DNA of 64,000 nucleotides from Bacteroidales bacterium. Lineage in GTDB: Bacteria; Bacteroidota; Bacteroidia; Bacteroidales; UBA932. The DNA lies in the NCBI GenBank assembly GCA_017651465.1, contig JAGCCX010000084.1, positions 1 through 64,000 on the forward strand, read 5' to 3'. The notes beneath the pieces are model-generated. The model saw only the letters and a list, made by a program, of their open reading frames with translations, did no database searches and was not told the origin of the DNA. Of the stretch, positions 8,077-16,211 are shown one piece after another. The first letter of the stretch is position 1. Each line of letters opens with the position of its first letter. Made by a program: the position numbers and the translations under genes.

Positions 8077-9386
8077 AGCTCCGCCTCCTTTATAACTTTA
8101 ACAAGAGCGTCAATTTCTTCACGCGTACGGCGCTCGGTGACGCAGAACGTAACGTAACCCTCCTCGGTGGAGAGCGCTCCGAAGAAGCCGTTGTCCAGCA
8201 GTACCTGCTGGAGCCTGGCCACATCGCACAGAGGCTGGAGGGCGAACTCCTTCAGGAAAGGACGCCCCTCGAAAGGATCGGCGAACTTGCCGGTAGCAAG
8301 AAGCTGCGAGTGCAGATAATGCGAGCGCTCATAGCATATTGCGTTGAGTTTGCGCATGCCCTCGGGCCCCATAACGGAAAGATATACTGTGCACCAAAGA
8401 GCCATCAAGGACTCGTTGGAACAAATGTTGGACGTTGCTTTTTCGCGGCGGATATGCTGCTCGCGAGCCTGAAGGGTGAGCACGAAGGCTCGGCGGCCGG
8501 CTGCGTCGGCAGTCTGCCCCACTATGCGCCCGGGAAGCTTGCGCATCCACTCGCTCCGGCACGCCATAAAGCCCACGTAGGGGCCTCCGTAGCACAGCGG
8601 AATGCCAAGGCTCTGGCCGTCTCCGACAGCTATGTCCGCACCCCACTCGGCAGGAGTCTTAACCACGGCGAGAGCCGACGGGTCGCAGTACTCCACAAGC
8701 AGGCCGCCCATTTCGTGCACCAGCGAAGAAAGCCCCAGATGGCTCTCCACAATGCCGAAACGGTTAATCGAAGGAACTATCACCCCGGCAAGGTCGAGCG
8801 TCCCTTCAGCCACGGCCTCGGCCACATCCCAGGTCTCTACCAGATTGATTCCGGAATAGCTGGCATAGGTCCGCAGAGTAGAAAGGACGCAGGGCAGAAG
8901 GGCCGAAGAAGCCACTACGGTGTTGCGCTTGCGCGTGCAGGCCACGCACATACGCATTGCCTCGGCGGCGGCTGTAGGGCCGTCGTACATAGAGGCGTTG
9001 GCCACGTCAAGCCCGGTGAGGGAGCAGATCAAGGACTGCCATTCGAAGATGTACCGGAGGGTTCCCTGCGAAATCTCGCACTGATAAGGAGTGTATGCGG
9101 TAAGGAACTCGGAGCGGGAGGTGATGTACGGGATGACCGAAGGAGTATAGTGGTCGTACGCACCGGCTCCGGCGAACACCTTCAGACGGGTGTTCCTGGA
9201 GGCGAGCGACTCAAACCAAGCCCTGACCTCCTCCTCGGTCATTGCCGAAGGAAGGTCGTATTCACCTTTATGTATGAACTCCTTGGGAACATCGGCATAA
9301 AGCTCATCCACCGAGCTCACGCCGACCCTTTCCAACATCACCTTAATATCCTCCTCGGTATGGGGGAAATAGGCGAATGTACCCAT
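8073..9386 (-). CDS. gcvPA: Glycine dehydrogenase (decarboxylating) subunit 1
   Basis: This is the N-terminal-type subunit of the split P-protein, about 437 residues from the Met at 9386. The chosen start begins MGTFAYFPHTEEDIKVML, the usual beginning of the family (YxPhTxxDxxxML), and lies 1 nt past the gcvH stop. An open extension to 9449 would overlap gcvH and has no family counterpart. Recognisable segments include YTPYQCEISQGTL, ANASMYDGPTAAAEA and LGIPLCYGGPYVGF. It forms the P-protein with GcvPB, whose gene overlaps it by 4 nt. The cytosolic complex acts with GcvH and GcvT from the same operon. Confidence 0.96.
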   Translation of the reverse strand: MGTFAYFPHTEEDIKVMLERVGVSSVDELYADVPKEFIHKGEYDLPSAMTEEEVRAWFESLASRNTRLKVFAGAGAYDHYTPSVIPYITSRSEFLTAYTPYQCEISQGTLRYIFEWQSLICSLTGLDVANASMYDGPTAAAEAMRMCVACTRKRNTVVASSALLPCVLSTLRTYASYSGINLVETWDVAEAVAEGTLDLAGVIVPSINRFGIVESHLGLSSLVHEMGGLLVEYCDPSALAVVKTPAEWGADIAVGDGQSLGIPLCYGGPYVGFMACRSEWMRKLPGRIVGQTADAAGRRAFVLTLQAREQHIRREKATSNICSNESLMALWCTVYLSVMGPEGMRKLNAICYERSHYLHSQLLATGKFADPFEGRPFLKEFALQPLCDVARLQQVLLDNGFFGALSTEEGYVTFCVTERRTREEIDALVKVIKEAEL

Positions 9387-9387
9387 A

Positions 9388-9765
9388 TTATTCTGTGATT
9401 TTTGCGTAAGCGGCAGCGTCCATAAGGGCCTCGAGCTCCGAAGGATCACTCATACGTACCTTGATAATCCAGGCACCGAAAGCGTCTTCGTTGACTTTTT
9501 CGGGAGCAGCCTCGAGCTCTTCGTTTACGGCCTCGATCGTGCCGCTCACCGGAGAATAAAGCTCGCTTGAAGCCTTGACACTCTCAAGTGCGCCGAATTC
9601 CTCGCCTGCGGCCACCTCGTCACCCTCTGACGGAAGGTCGACATAGGTAATGTCACCCATTTCTGCCTGTGCAAAATCGGAAACTCCGATAATGGCAAGG
9701 TCGCCCTCGACCTTTACCCATTCGTGCGACTCGCTGTAAAGGAGTCCTTCTATTATCTTACTCAT
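9388..9765 (-). CDS. gcvH: Glycine cleavage system H protein
   Basis: This 125-residue lipoyl carrier shuttles the aminomethyl intermediate between P- and T-proteins. The lipoyl-accepting residue is K64 in GALESVKASSELYSPVSG, and the amino end (SESHEWVKVEGDLAIIGVSDFAQ, split here as two recognisable blocks) is typical. Length matches the family. Its start overlaps the end of gcvT by 4 nt, and gcvPA begins 1 nt after its stop. The lipoate-protein ligase two genes upstream is a natural candidate to modify K64. Confidence 0.97.
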   Translation of the reverse strand: MSKIIEGLLYSESHEWVKVEGDLAIIGVSDFAQAEMGDITYVDLPSEGDEVAAGEEFGALESVKASSELYSPVSGTIEAVNEELEAAPEKVNEDAFGAWIIKVRMSDPSELEALMDAAAYAKITE

Positions 9766-10865
9766 TTCTTATAGTTTGTCTTGTAAAACCTCTTTTTGAT
9801 AACCTGTCCGGGGAACACTCTCTTGCGTATGCGCACGAAGAGCGGTGTGCCGAGGGCTGCGTGGGCCGAATCCACCAGGGCGAAGCAGATGCTCTTGTCC
9901 AGGGATATGGAGTGATAGCCCGTGGTGACCACACCCACCTGGGTGCCGTCTTCCAGCTCTACGGGATAGCCGGCGCGGGGAATGGCATTGTCGAAGATTT
10001 CTATACCCACTATCTTGCGGGCGACACCTTCGGCCTTTTGCTTCTCGAGAGCCTCCTTGCCAATAAACTCGGGTTTGTCGAACTTGCAGAACATCGACAA
10101 ACCGGCCATCACGGGGCTGATCTCCGGGCTGAGTTCGTCGCCGTACAGAGGCAGGCCCGCCTCGAAACGGAGGGTATCACGGCAGCCAAGGCCGCAAGGC
10201 ACTACGCCATCCTCGAGCAGCGCCGCCCAAATATCGCGGATATTGTCGGGAGAAGCATAAATCTCAAAACCGTCCTCGCCCGTATAACCGGTGCGGCTCA
10301 CGATCACACGGCCGCCCTCTTCGTCTTCCAGGTCATAGAAGGTGTAGAATTCGAGCTCCCTAAGTTCTTCAAGGCCCATAAGCTTAACCAGCTCGTCCTC
10401 GGCACCGGGGCCCTGGAGAGCAATCTGCCCCCAGGAATCCGAATCATCGAAAATCTCCACCTGCCAGCCTTCCGACTGCTCCAGCATCCACTTGTAGTCT
10501 TTCTCCACGTTGGCGGCATTGACCACCAGCAGGTATCCGGCTTCGAACTCCTTGTACACCAGCAGGTCGTCCACCACGCCTCCGTCGGGATAGCACATCA
10601 TTCCATAGAGGATACCACCCGGGGCAAGATCCCTGACATCGTTGGTAAAGATATGATTTACAAAGGCTTGAGCATCGGGACCGTCAACAAATACTTCCCC
10701 CATATGGGAAACGTCGAACATACCGACGGCTTGACGAACAGCATTGTGTTCCTGAATTATGCCGCTGTATTGTATCGGCATATCAAAGCCTGCGAAAGGG
10801 CTCATTTTGGCCCCGAGGGCTAAGTGCTCATCGTGCAGGCAGGTCGTTTTCAGCAATTGGTCCAT
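9762..10865 (-). CDS. gcvT: Aminomethyltransferase, glycine cleavage T protein
   Basis: This 367-residue protein releases ammonia from aminomethyl-lipoyl-GcvH and transfers the methylene group to tetrahydrofolate. Family landmarks are AGFDMPIQYSGIIQEHNAVR, MFDVSHMGEVFV, the folate-site region NDV..L..G...YGMMCYPDGGVVDD, the TGYTGEDGFEIY segment, and a C-terminal barrel with GVVTTGYHSISLDKSI. Length is normal. It is the first gcv gene in the operon, 21 nt after the ligase gene, and overlaps gcvH by 4 nt. Confidence 0.97.
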   Translation of the reverse strand: MDQLLKTTCLHDEHLALGAKMSPFAGFDMPIQYSGIIQEHNAVRQAVGMFDVSHMGEVFVDGPDAQAFVNHIFTNDVRDLAPGGILYGMMCYPDGGVVDDLLVYKEFEAGYLLVVNAANVEKDYKWMLEQSEGWQVEIFDDSDSWGQIALQGPGAEDELVKLMGLEELRELEFYTFYDLEDEEGGRVIVSRTGYTGEDGFEIYASPDNIRDIWAALLEDGVVPCGLGCRDTLRFEAGLPLYGDELSPEISPVMAGLSMFCKFDKPEFIGKEALEKQKAEGVARKIVGIEIFDNAIPRAGYPVELEDGTQVGVVTTGYHSISLDKSICFALVDSAHAALGTPLFVRIRKRVFPGQVIKKRFYKTNYKK

Positions 10866-10886
10866 AGTGTGTCAAATATACGTGTT

Positions 10887-11597
10887 TTATGGCGCTTTTC
10901 CAAGAATAAACGAAGGTTCGTCATAGCTTTTTTCCAATTCTTCTATGGCGTCGATATCGGCCATCGTCAAAGCGCGCTCACCCGAGCAGAAAGCATCTTT
11001 AAGAGCGTCTTTCAGATCCCCTGCCTTAAGGTCGGGCAGGAACTCGGTGAGATTCGCAACGCGCTGCCGCACCGACTGCACCGAATGCCTGGCGAGTTTT
11101 GCCGCAGGAGGTGTAATGGCGCTCTGAAGCATATCCAGATCGACGGAATGCATAAGGGTACAATGGACTATGCTTGAAGAAGGATGTACAAAAAAAGCGC
11201 TGCCGGATACTTTCCGGCCACCCACGAGCACATCGTTATGCCCGCTCACGAATGCATTGGCGCCCAGGCCTTGAAGCACGCTGCTCAGACGGCGCAGGAA
11301 CAGCGGGAAAACAGAGTCCACTCCCCTCTCGGGGGTAATGTACGACACCATCAGGTTGCCTTTGTCGGCATAAACGCAGCCGCCGCCGCTCTTACGCCTT
11401 ACCACCCTTATGGAGTGCTCGCGGCAGAATGGCATATTAACTTCCGTCTCCAGATCCTGATTACGGCCGATTATGACAGTCGGATCGACCTGCCACACAA
11501 AAAAACCGGAACCGTAAACCCCGGCCACATACTCCTCCATAGCTAAATAGAAAGACAAAGGTCTTGTCTGCTCGTCGGGGAGGGAAATGTAGTCCAT
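10887..11597 (-). CDS. Lipoate-protein ligase A-like protein
   Basis: This 236-residue protein has the biotin/lipoate ligase fold. Key blocks are VIIGRNQDLETEVN (residues about 41-54), the substrate loop RRKSGGGCVYAD (67-78), and the lysine motif NDVLVGGRKVSGSA with K129. It lacks the longer C-terminal accessory domain of E. coli LplA (about 338 residues), as many bacterial short forms do. Placed directly before gcvT-gcvH, it probably attaches lipoate to GcvH K64; an octanoyl-transfer role cannot be excluded. Its ATG overlaps the stop of the preceding unknown gene by one base (TAATG). Confidence 0.9.
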   Translation of the reverse strand: MDYISLPDEQTRPLSFYLAMEEYVAGVYGSGFFVWQVDPTVIIGRNQDLETEVNMPFCREHSIRVVRRKSGGGCVYADKGNLMVSYITPERGVDSVFPLFLRRLSSVLQGLGANAFVSGHNDVLVGGRKVSGSAFFVHPSSSIVHCTLMHSVDLDMLQSAITPPAAKLARHSVQSVRQRVANLTEFLPDLKAGDLKDALKDAFCSGERALTMADIDAIEELEKSYDEPSFILGKAP

Positions 11598-12061
11598 TAC
11601 TGAAGAATCTTCAAGTCTTTCTTGAGAATCATTTTGGGGTCCATCATAGAAACCTTCTCAAAAAGGCGGATGCGATACCCCAGCGAAAGATACACCTTGT
11701 CCTCGTGTTTGCCTTTGCGCCACCACTTGTAGAAACCCACAGGGTCGTTTTCGTAAGGAATCTTGGCCACTATACCGGAACTGTATCCAGGATAGTCGAT
11801 TACCAGCTGCAGCCCCATAAAGCGTTTGTAATACTCGGGGTCGGCGCGGCGGAGCTTACTTACAAGAGGATTGAGGACTTCGAAATTGTCAACTTGTAAC
11901 ACCTTGTCTTTCACTATCATACGGTGAATGCGCACAGGGTCGGCATTAAGCCATGCTCCCACTTTAAGAGTCACTGGGCCCTCGTCGGTATCGAGGGTCA
12001 ACTCATCCATCGAATAATAAACCTTCTCCGGATCAAGTGGAAACAGTTGTTCAGCTGCCAT
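11597..12061 (-). CDS. Unknown 154-residue protein heading the gcv operon
   Basis: I do not recognise this family. The ATG at 12061 (MAAEQLFPLDPEKVYYSMDE) is preferred to the TTG one codon upstream. The protein is mixed alpha/beta in look, rich in K, D and Y, and has no signal peptide, membrane segment or Cys cluster, so it is probably cytosolic. It has a conserved-looking central stretch (VLNPLVSKLRRADPEYYKRF). It is the first gene of the operon, with a TAAATTTG element at 12093-12100 upstream, and its TAA overlaps the ligase start by one base. That coupling suggests a link to lipoylation or glycine cleavage, but this is inference from position only. Confidence 0.75.
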   Translation of the reverse strand: MAAEQLFPLDPEKVYYSMDELTLDTDEGPVTLKVGAWLNADPVRIHRMIVKDKVLQVDNFEVLNPLVSKLRRADPEYYKRFMGLQLVIDYPGYSSGIVAKIPYENDPVGFYKWWRKGKHEDKVYLSLGYRIRLFEKVSMMDPKMILKKDLKILQ

Positions 12062-12112
12062 CAAAAATCGTTAATACAGGTGTATCAGTTGGCAAATTTA
12101 TAAATTTTTTTT

Positions 12113-12120
12113 TAGATTTG
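12113..12120 (+). promoter_or_regulatory. -7 element TAGATTTG, 8 nt from the start codon
   Basis: This fits the TAnnTTTG consensus. Only 8 nt lie between it and the ATG at 12129, so if transcription starts at the usual distance the mRNA would have almost no 5' leader. Confidence 0.5.
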
Positions 12121-12128
12121 AACAAGAT

Positions 12129-12776
12129 ATGAACACAATTCTAAAACTTAGTCCGCTCTACGATGACGAATCCTGGAGCATACCCGGCGCCCGGACAATA
12201 GACCTCCGGGGCCTGGACGGCTGCTGCTGCTACTGCGATTCCGCAGCCGAGGAGCGCATTAAGTCAGAGATCGCCGGAACGGGTACCGCCGGCATCCACT
12301 GGATAGATACCGGGGACTACCACTATATCACAAAGTTCTGGCTGGAAAGGCTCAGCGAGCCCTTCCTGCTTTCGTTGTTCGACAATCATCCCGACGACGG
12401 GCAGGACAGCCTGGGAGGAGGACTACTGAGCTGCGGAAACTGGGTGGCTGCCTGCAGGGACAGCCTTCCTCTTATGAAGGGCTGCTGTCGCAACACCGCT
12501 TCCCTGCCAGGTTCCCTGCCGGTTTATCTCTCCATCGATCTGGACGTACTCTCTCCGCAATGGGCCAGGACCGACTGGAGTCAGGGAGAAATGTCGCTCC
12601 CTGAGCTGCTGCAAGCCATAGATTCGATAACAAAGGAGCACCGCGTTCTGGGCATCGACATATGCGGAGGGCTCACCCTCTCCAAGGGTGCCAGGCCATC
12701 AGACCTCAGCATAAACGTCCGCACGCGGATGCTCCTGGCAGATTACTTCTCCAGCCACCCGTTAGTATCGGGGTAG
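12129..12776 (+). CDS. Arginase/ureohydrolase-fold protein, short form
   Basis: This 215-residue protein has reduced but readable arginase-superfamily metal motifs. H65 lies in DTGDYHYITKF where GGDHS is usual, D85, H87 and D89 in LFDNHPDDGQ take the DAHxD place, and D137 and D139 lie in SIDLDVLSP. It is much shorter than arginase or agmatinase (about 300 residues) because the N-terminal third is condensed; three consecutive Cys occur near residue 32. It may hydrolyse a guanidino or formimino substrate. A role as formiminoglutamase next to hutI is tempting, but hutI is 11 kb away. The 3' end overlaps the convergent fimbrial gene by 34 nt. Confidence 0.75.
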   Translation: MNTILKLSPLYDDESWSIPGARTIDLRGLDGCCCYCDSAAEERIKSEIAGTGTAGIHWIDTGDYHYITKFWLERLSEPFLLSLFDNHPDDGQDSLGGGLLSCGNWVAACRDSLPLMKGCCRNTASLPGSLPVYLSIDLDVLSPQWARTDWSQGEMSLPELLQAIDSITKEHRVLGIDICGGLTLSKGARPSDLSINVRTRMLLADYFSSHPLVSG

Positions 12777-15430
12777 AGAGATTCAAGCTTCCACAACACC
12801 AGGTCGTAGCCGCAGCCATATTCAAGGGGCACGTGATAACTATCCCCCTGCAGCGGGCTTACAGTACCCGGAGCAAGCGAGAGGTCGGCAAAACTGTAGT
12901 CCGGCAAATAGTTTTCGCGGACATAGTCCTGGCTGTACCCGTGTATCGTGTACAACTGATTGTACATTCCCTTTGTTACCACACCGCGGTCGGAGACGGC
13001 TGTCACCACATTTTCTTCTATGGAACGCAGCCTTCCCTCGTCGAGCCTCGGGAAAGACCATTCGACCATTATGTCGCAACCTCCGGCATTGTTCGGCTGC
13101 ACTACTCCGCCCACGGAAAGATTGACCGTGAAATCAACCGAATAACGGTAGTCCGACACATACTGCTCGCCCGAATGCCTGTTGCGCATCGAGGGGGCGA
13201 ATGAAAAATAGTGCTCAGGCATTGCGGTTTCCTTGTTGTCGGCATACAGTATCGTCATTTCAAGCATGCTGCTGTTCAGATAGCGGAAGGAATACTTGTT
13301 CTCGGAAGAGAAGGGGTACACAGCCGCTGCGCACTGATAGTCGTTGCCCTGGACGACCATATTGCCGATAACGAAGCTGAAAACCTCATCGTGGCTGCCA
13401 CCCGCGGGCCAGCGGCACAGCGCCCAGCTCTCACGCTTTCCAAGATACTTGGAGCCCGTGAACGGCTCGGAGGTATAGAATTCCGCACTCACCGGCTGCA
13501 CTCCGCAATCGCGGTCTCTGGGATAGGCAGTAACCCTCTCGAGCGTTACGGCCCCGCCCTGCAAGGAGTAGTTCTCGGCAATTCCGTGCCCCTGGGCGCT
13601 CAGGGCGGCAATATAAAAGCCGAAATGCGTATGCGTGTCTGACATATTCAGGTTGTTCACAATTGGATTCCCGCCCGTGTAAGACCTGGTCCACCAGCGT
13701 CCGCCCATCGACGATTCCATATTCCTTTCGATTGAGATATCCAGCAACTGTTCATACAGCTCCGGCACGAACTCGCTGTAGCTCAATATACTGCCGTCTA
13801 TACGCCTGTAAGTAGGCCCGCAGTCCACTACCGCTCCGTCCAGGGGGAGGAAAATCCTATCCGATGGGAAGGCCAACAGAGGCGCAGCGGCAATATACTG
13901 CAGCCTTGCCACCACGCGGGAGTCAACTTTGATTGTTATTTCGTCCTCTCCCACCTTGATGGCGTCGGCATACCACTGGTTGCCTGAATGGTGAATGTCG
14001 GCGACTCCCGTCGAACTGCTCACTGTCACGTTCCCCCTCGGATATGCTCCCGTGCTTTTATCTATTATGTTGATATAGCTGCGCTGGGCGATGTAAATGA
14101 CTCCGGAGCCTATACTCCAGTCTATTTCGTAATTGGAATTGTTGTTTCCGGACACTACGGCCGTATGCTTTGCCACAAGGCGGCCGTCCCAGCTGGAGGC
14201 GGTGATTTCAAGGCGCGCACCTTCGGGAGCGGACGAGAGACTGCTCACATTAAAAGTAGTCGCGTCCGGAGACACATCTACATCAAAGCACATCAGATCG
14301 CCCGTAATGGCATATGAATAGTCGCCCTCCGCCCAGCTCAGGTTGGTAAGCAGCTCGATCTCTTCGTCTTCGCCGGCCCCCAGGGATGCGGAGGCGGTGT
14401 TAAAGCGCAGCATCCGGGTATCCTGGAGGTGAGCGTCTATTTTCCAGTCTGTCCTCAGGCATCCTTCGTCGGTAATGGTCAAGTCGATATTGTACTGGCG
14501 GTTACGCACGATGTCAAAATTTGCGCAGGCATCCTCGCCAAGGAAGAGGCGGGCTTCCAGCCTCTCACTTTTGAGCTGCCCCGAACTGCCGTTGTACGAC
14601 CCCGTCAGCTCCAAATAAGTACACAGCCAGGGATCTCCTCCCACGTCTTCGACATTCTCGGGTATTTTAGCGTCGGGATCTTTGTTGTCCCGGAGGATAT
14701 TCCCCTGAAGGTTCTCCAGCAAGTAAAAACTGGTGCTGTAGCCATCGGGAGATGCGTTTATGCGCTGCAGGTCTGCCGCCGAGGCCAAATCGCCGTCACA
14801 GCACTGGGTCTCTGCCATTCCGTCGGAAAAATACGGGCAGCAGGTATTCATCTGCTTTACGGCAATCGAATTGAACTTAATGCTCCCGTGCTTAAGTGAA
14901 GATGTCCTGACGGTAAAATTCACTTTTGACACCAGTCGCACCAGGCCCACCTCGACTATCCGGCTCGAAGGAGACACACAAAAACGCTTGCGCCCTGCCA
15001 TAGGCAATCCTTCGCTGCTCCAGCGGGCAAAGCCGGTAGTTTCATAAGAGAGCGAAGAAATGGCATCCTCGAGCCTGCGCGGCGGATTTACGCTCCCGCC
15101 GTTGGCAATCACCAGCACTTCGTAAGTCTTGCCGGCATACAGTTCGACCGTACGGGTACAGGTGTTCACTCCATTTCCGGAAAAGTTCACATATTGTGTA
15201 AGGCTGTTTTCAAGCATGTCGTCGGTGTAAAAGAATAAATTGACGCTTCGTATCCCGTCTTCGGGTGCCGTTACGCTGCTGCGTGTTTCCGCGGCCGGCA
15301 GCCCTCCTCCGGAAATCACAATCGTCACTTCACTCATACGCACCTCGCCGGGAGCTTCCGGCAGTTCCGGTGTGTTCAGGCAAGCTGCCGCGCATAAAAG
15401 AGCCGCCAATGCGGCCGCTATTCGTTTCAT
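12743..15430 (-). CDS. DUF4906-type fimbrial lipoprotein (likely accessory or tip subunit)
   Basis: This 895-residue lipoprotein has signal peptide MKRIAAALAALLCAAAC with Cys17. The N-terminal 300 residues look like Mfa-type fimbrillins (SVNLFFYTDD, YEVLVIANGG, RLVSKVNFTV). The long C-terminal part matches the DUF4906 class found in Bacteroidales fimbrial loci. It is the third gene of a cluster after a major-fimbrillin-like gene and a FimB/Mfa2-like gene, with only 4 nt between it and the FimB-like gene. By analogy with P. gingivalis fim/mfa systems it is probably an accessory or tip component of a type V pilus on the cell surface. No adhesin specificity can be read from the sequence. Confidence 0.8.
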   Translation of the reverse strand: MKRIAAALAALLCAAACLNTPELPEAPGEVRMSEVTIVISGGGLPAAETRSSVTAPEDGIRSVNLFFYTDDMLENSLTQYVNFSGNGVNTCTRTVELYAGKTYEVLVIANGGSVNPPRRLEDAISSLSYETTGFARWSSEGLPMAGRKRFCVSPSSRIVEVGLVRLVSKVNFTVRTSSLKHGSIKFNSIAVKQMNTCCPYFSDGMAETQCCDGDLASAADLQRINASPDGYSTSFYLLENLQGNILRDNKDPDAKIPENVEDVGGDPWLCTYLELTGSYNGSSGQLKSERLEARLFLGEDACANFDIVRNRQYNIDLTITDEGCLRTDWKIDAHLQDTRMLRFNTASASLGAGEDEEIELLTNLSWAEGDYSYAITGDLMCFDVDVSPDATTFNVSSLSSAPEGARLEITASSWDGRLVAKHTAVVSGNNNSNYEIDWSIGSGVIYIAQRSYINIIDKSTGAYPRGNVTVSSSTGVADIHHSGNQWYADAIKVGEDEITIKVDSRVVARLQYIAAAPLLAFPSDRIFLPLDGAVVDCGPTYRRIDGSILSYSEFVPELYEQLLDISIERNMESSMGGRWWTRSYTGGNPIVNNLNMSDTHTHFGFYIAALSAQGHGIAENYSLQGGAVTLERVTAYPRDRDCGVQPVSAEFYTSEPFTGSKYLGKRESWALCRWPAGGSHDEVFSFVIGNMVVQGNDYQCAAAVYPFSSENKYSFRYLNSSMLEMTILYADNKETAMPEHYFSFAPSMRNRHSGEQYVSDYRYSVDFTVNLSVGGVVQPNNAGGCDIMVEWSFPRLDEGRLRSIEENVVTAVSDRGVVTKGMYNQLYTIHGYSQDYVRENYLPDYSFADLSLAPGTVSPLQGDSYHVPLEYGCGYDLVLWKLESLYPDTNGWLEK

Positions 15431-15434
15431 ACCA

Positions 15435-16208
15435 TTAATACTCTAATAATGAAAAACTTCCCACTTCCCAATTGGCCACAATCACCATTGCACTCGACTT
15501 ATAAAGGTCTATCAACAGCGAGATGTCCAGCAAGTCAGGGTCGTCGTAACGGTATCCCGACTGCGCTATTATCCTGCCTATGTCTATTTTGATCGATGGC
15601 TTACCTGTCTGGATGATATTCAGCGTAAGCGCATCATCAACCTGACGCGGCAGCCTCATACAGTACTCGTCACCTATCTCGTCGATAAACGGAGAGCAAG
15701 AAAACAGACCCTGAATCGGCGTCTGGTCCAGCAAGTCATAGCCCTGGACCGGACCGGTTACGGTAGCATCCGCCCCGTCCGGCATACCGATCACGGTAAG
15801 GAACAGACGGGCGAAGTTCTTGTGCGGAGTAACAACGCATTCATAGCTCTCTCCTTTAAGGAGGGCGAACTCACAGCAGCTGTACACGGCATCGCACTGA
15901 TGATCATACGTTATGTCCAGCCACCTGCCGTCGATGGTATTCATATCGGTGATACCGGAAAAAACCGTTACCGTCGAGGGCTGGCGCGGGACCGACAAAG
16001 AGCACAGTCCCGCGTCAAAGTCCTCGCGGCTCATCATCCCCTGCTTGACCACCATATTATTCTGAATGACGCTCACCAGCACGCTTCCTTCCGTTTTAAG
16101 CGGCTCTGCGCAACGGACCACAAGCTCGCAAGGACACCCCGAACGGTCTTCCTTGACGCTGCAAGCCCAGGGTAACAGCAGGGCGATGAAGCAGAGAATC
16201 TTACGCAT
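15435..16208 (-). CDS. FimB/Mfa2-family fimbrial anchor subunit
   Basis: This 257-residue lipoprotein begins MRKILCFIALLLPWAC, with lipid Cys16, followed by SVKEDRSGCPC, the Cys-containing motif usual at the start of FimB/Mfa2 proteins. Family function is to anchor the pilus in the outer membrane and limit its length. The gene sits between the major fimbrillin-like gene (3 nt upstream) and the DUF4906-type gene (4 nt downstream), the expected order for a type V fimbrial operon. Length fits the shorter members of the family. Confidence 0.85.
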   Translation of the reverse strand: MRKILCFIALLLPWACSVKEDRSGCPCELVVRCAEPLKTEGSVLVSVIQNNMVVKQGMMSREDFDAGLCSLSVPRQPSTVTVFSGITDMNTIDGRWLDITYDHQCDAVYSCCEFALLKGESYECVVTPHKNFARLFLTVIGMPDGADATVTGPVQGYDLLDQTPIQGLFSCSPFIDEIGDEYCMRLPRQVDDALTLNIIQTGKPSIKIDIGRIIAQSGYRYDDPDLLDISLLIDLYKSSAMVIVANWEVGSFSLLEY

Positions 16209-16211
16209 ATC

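Noticed and set aside
12129..12776. Formiminoglutamase HutG as partner of hutI
   Set aside because: The gene is 11 kb from hutI with unrelated genes between, and the motifs are too reduced to choose this activity.
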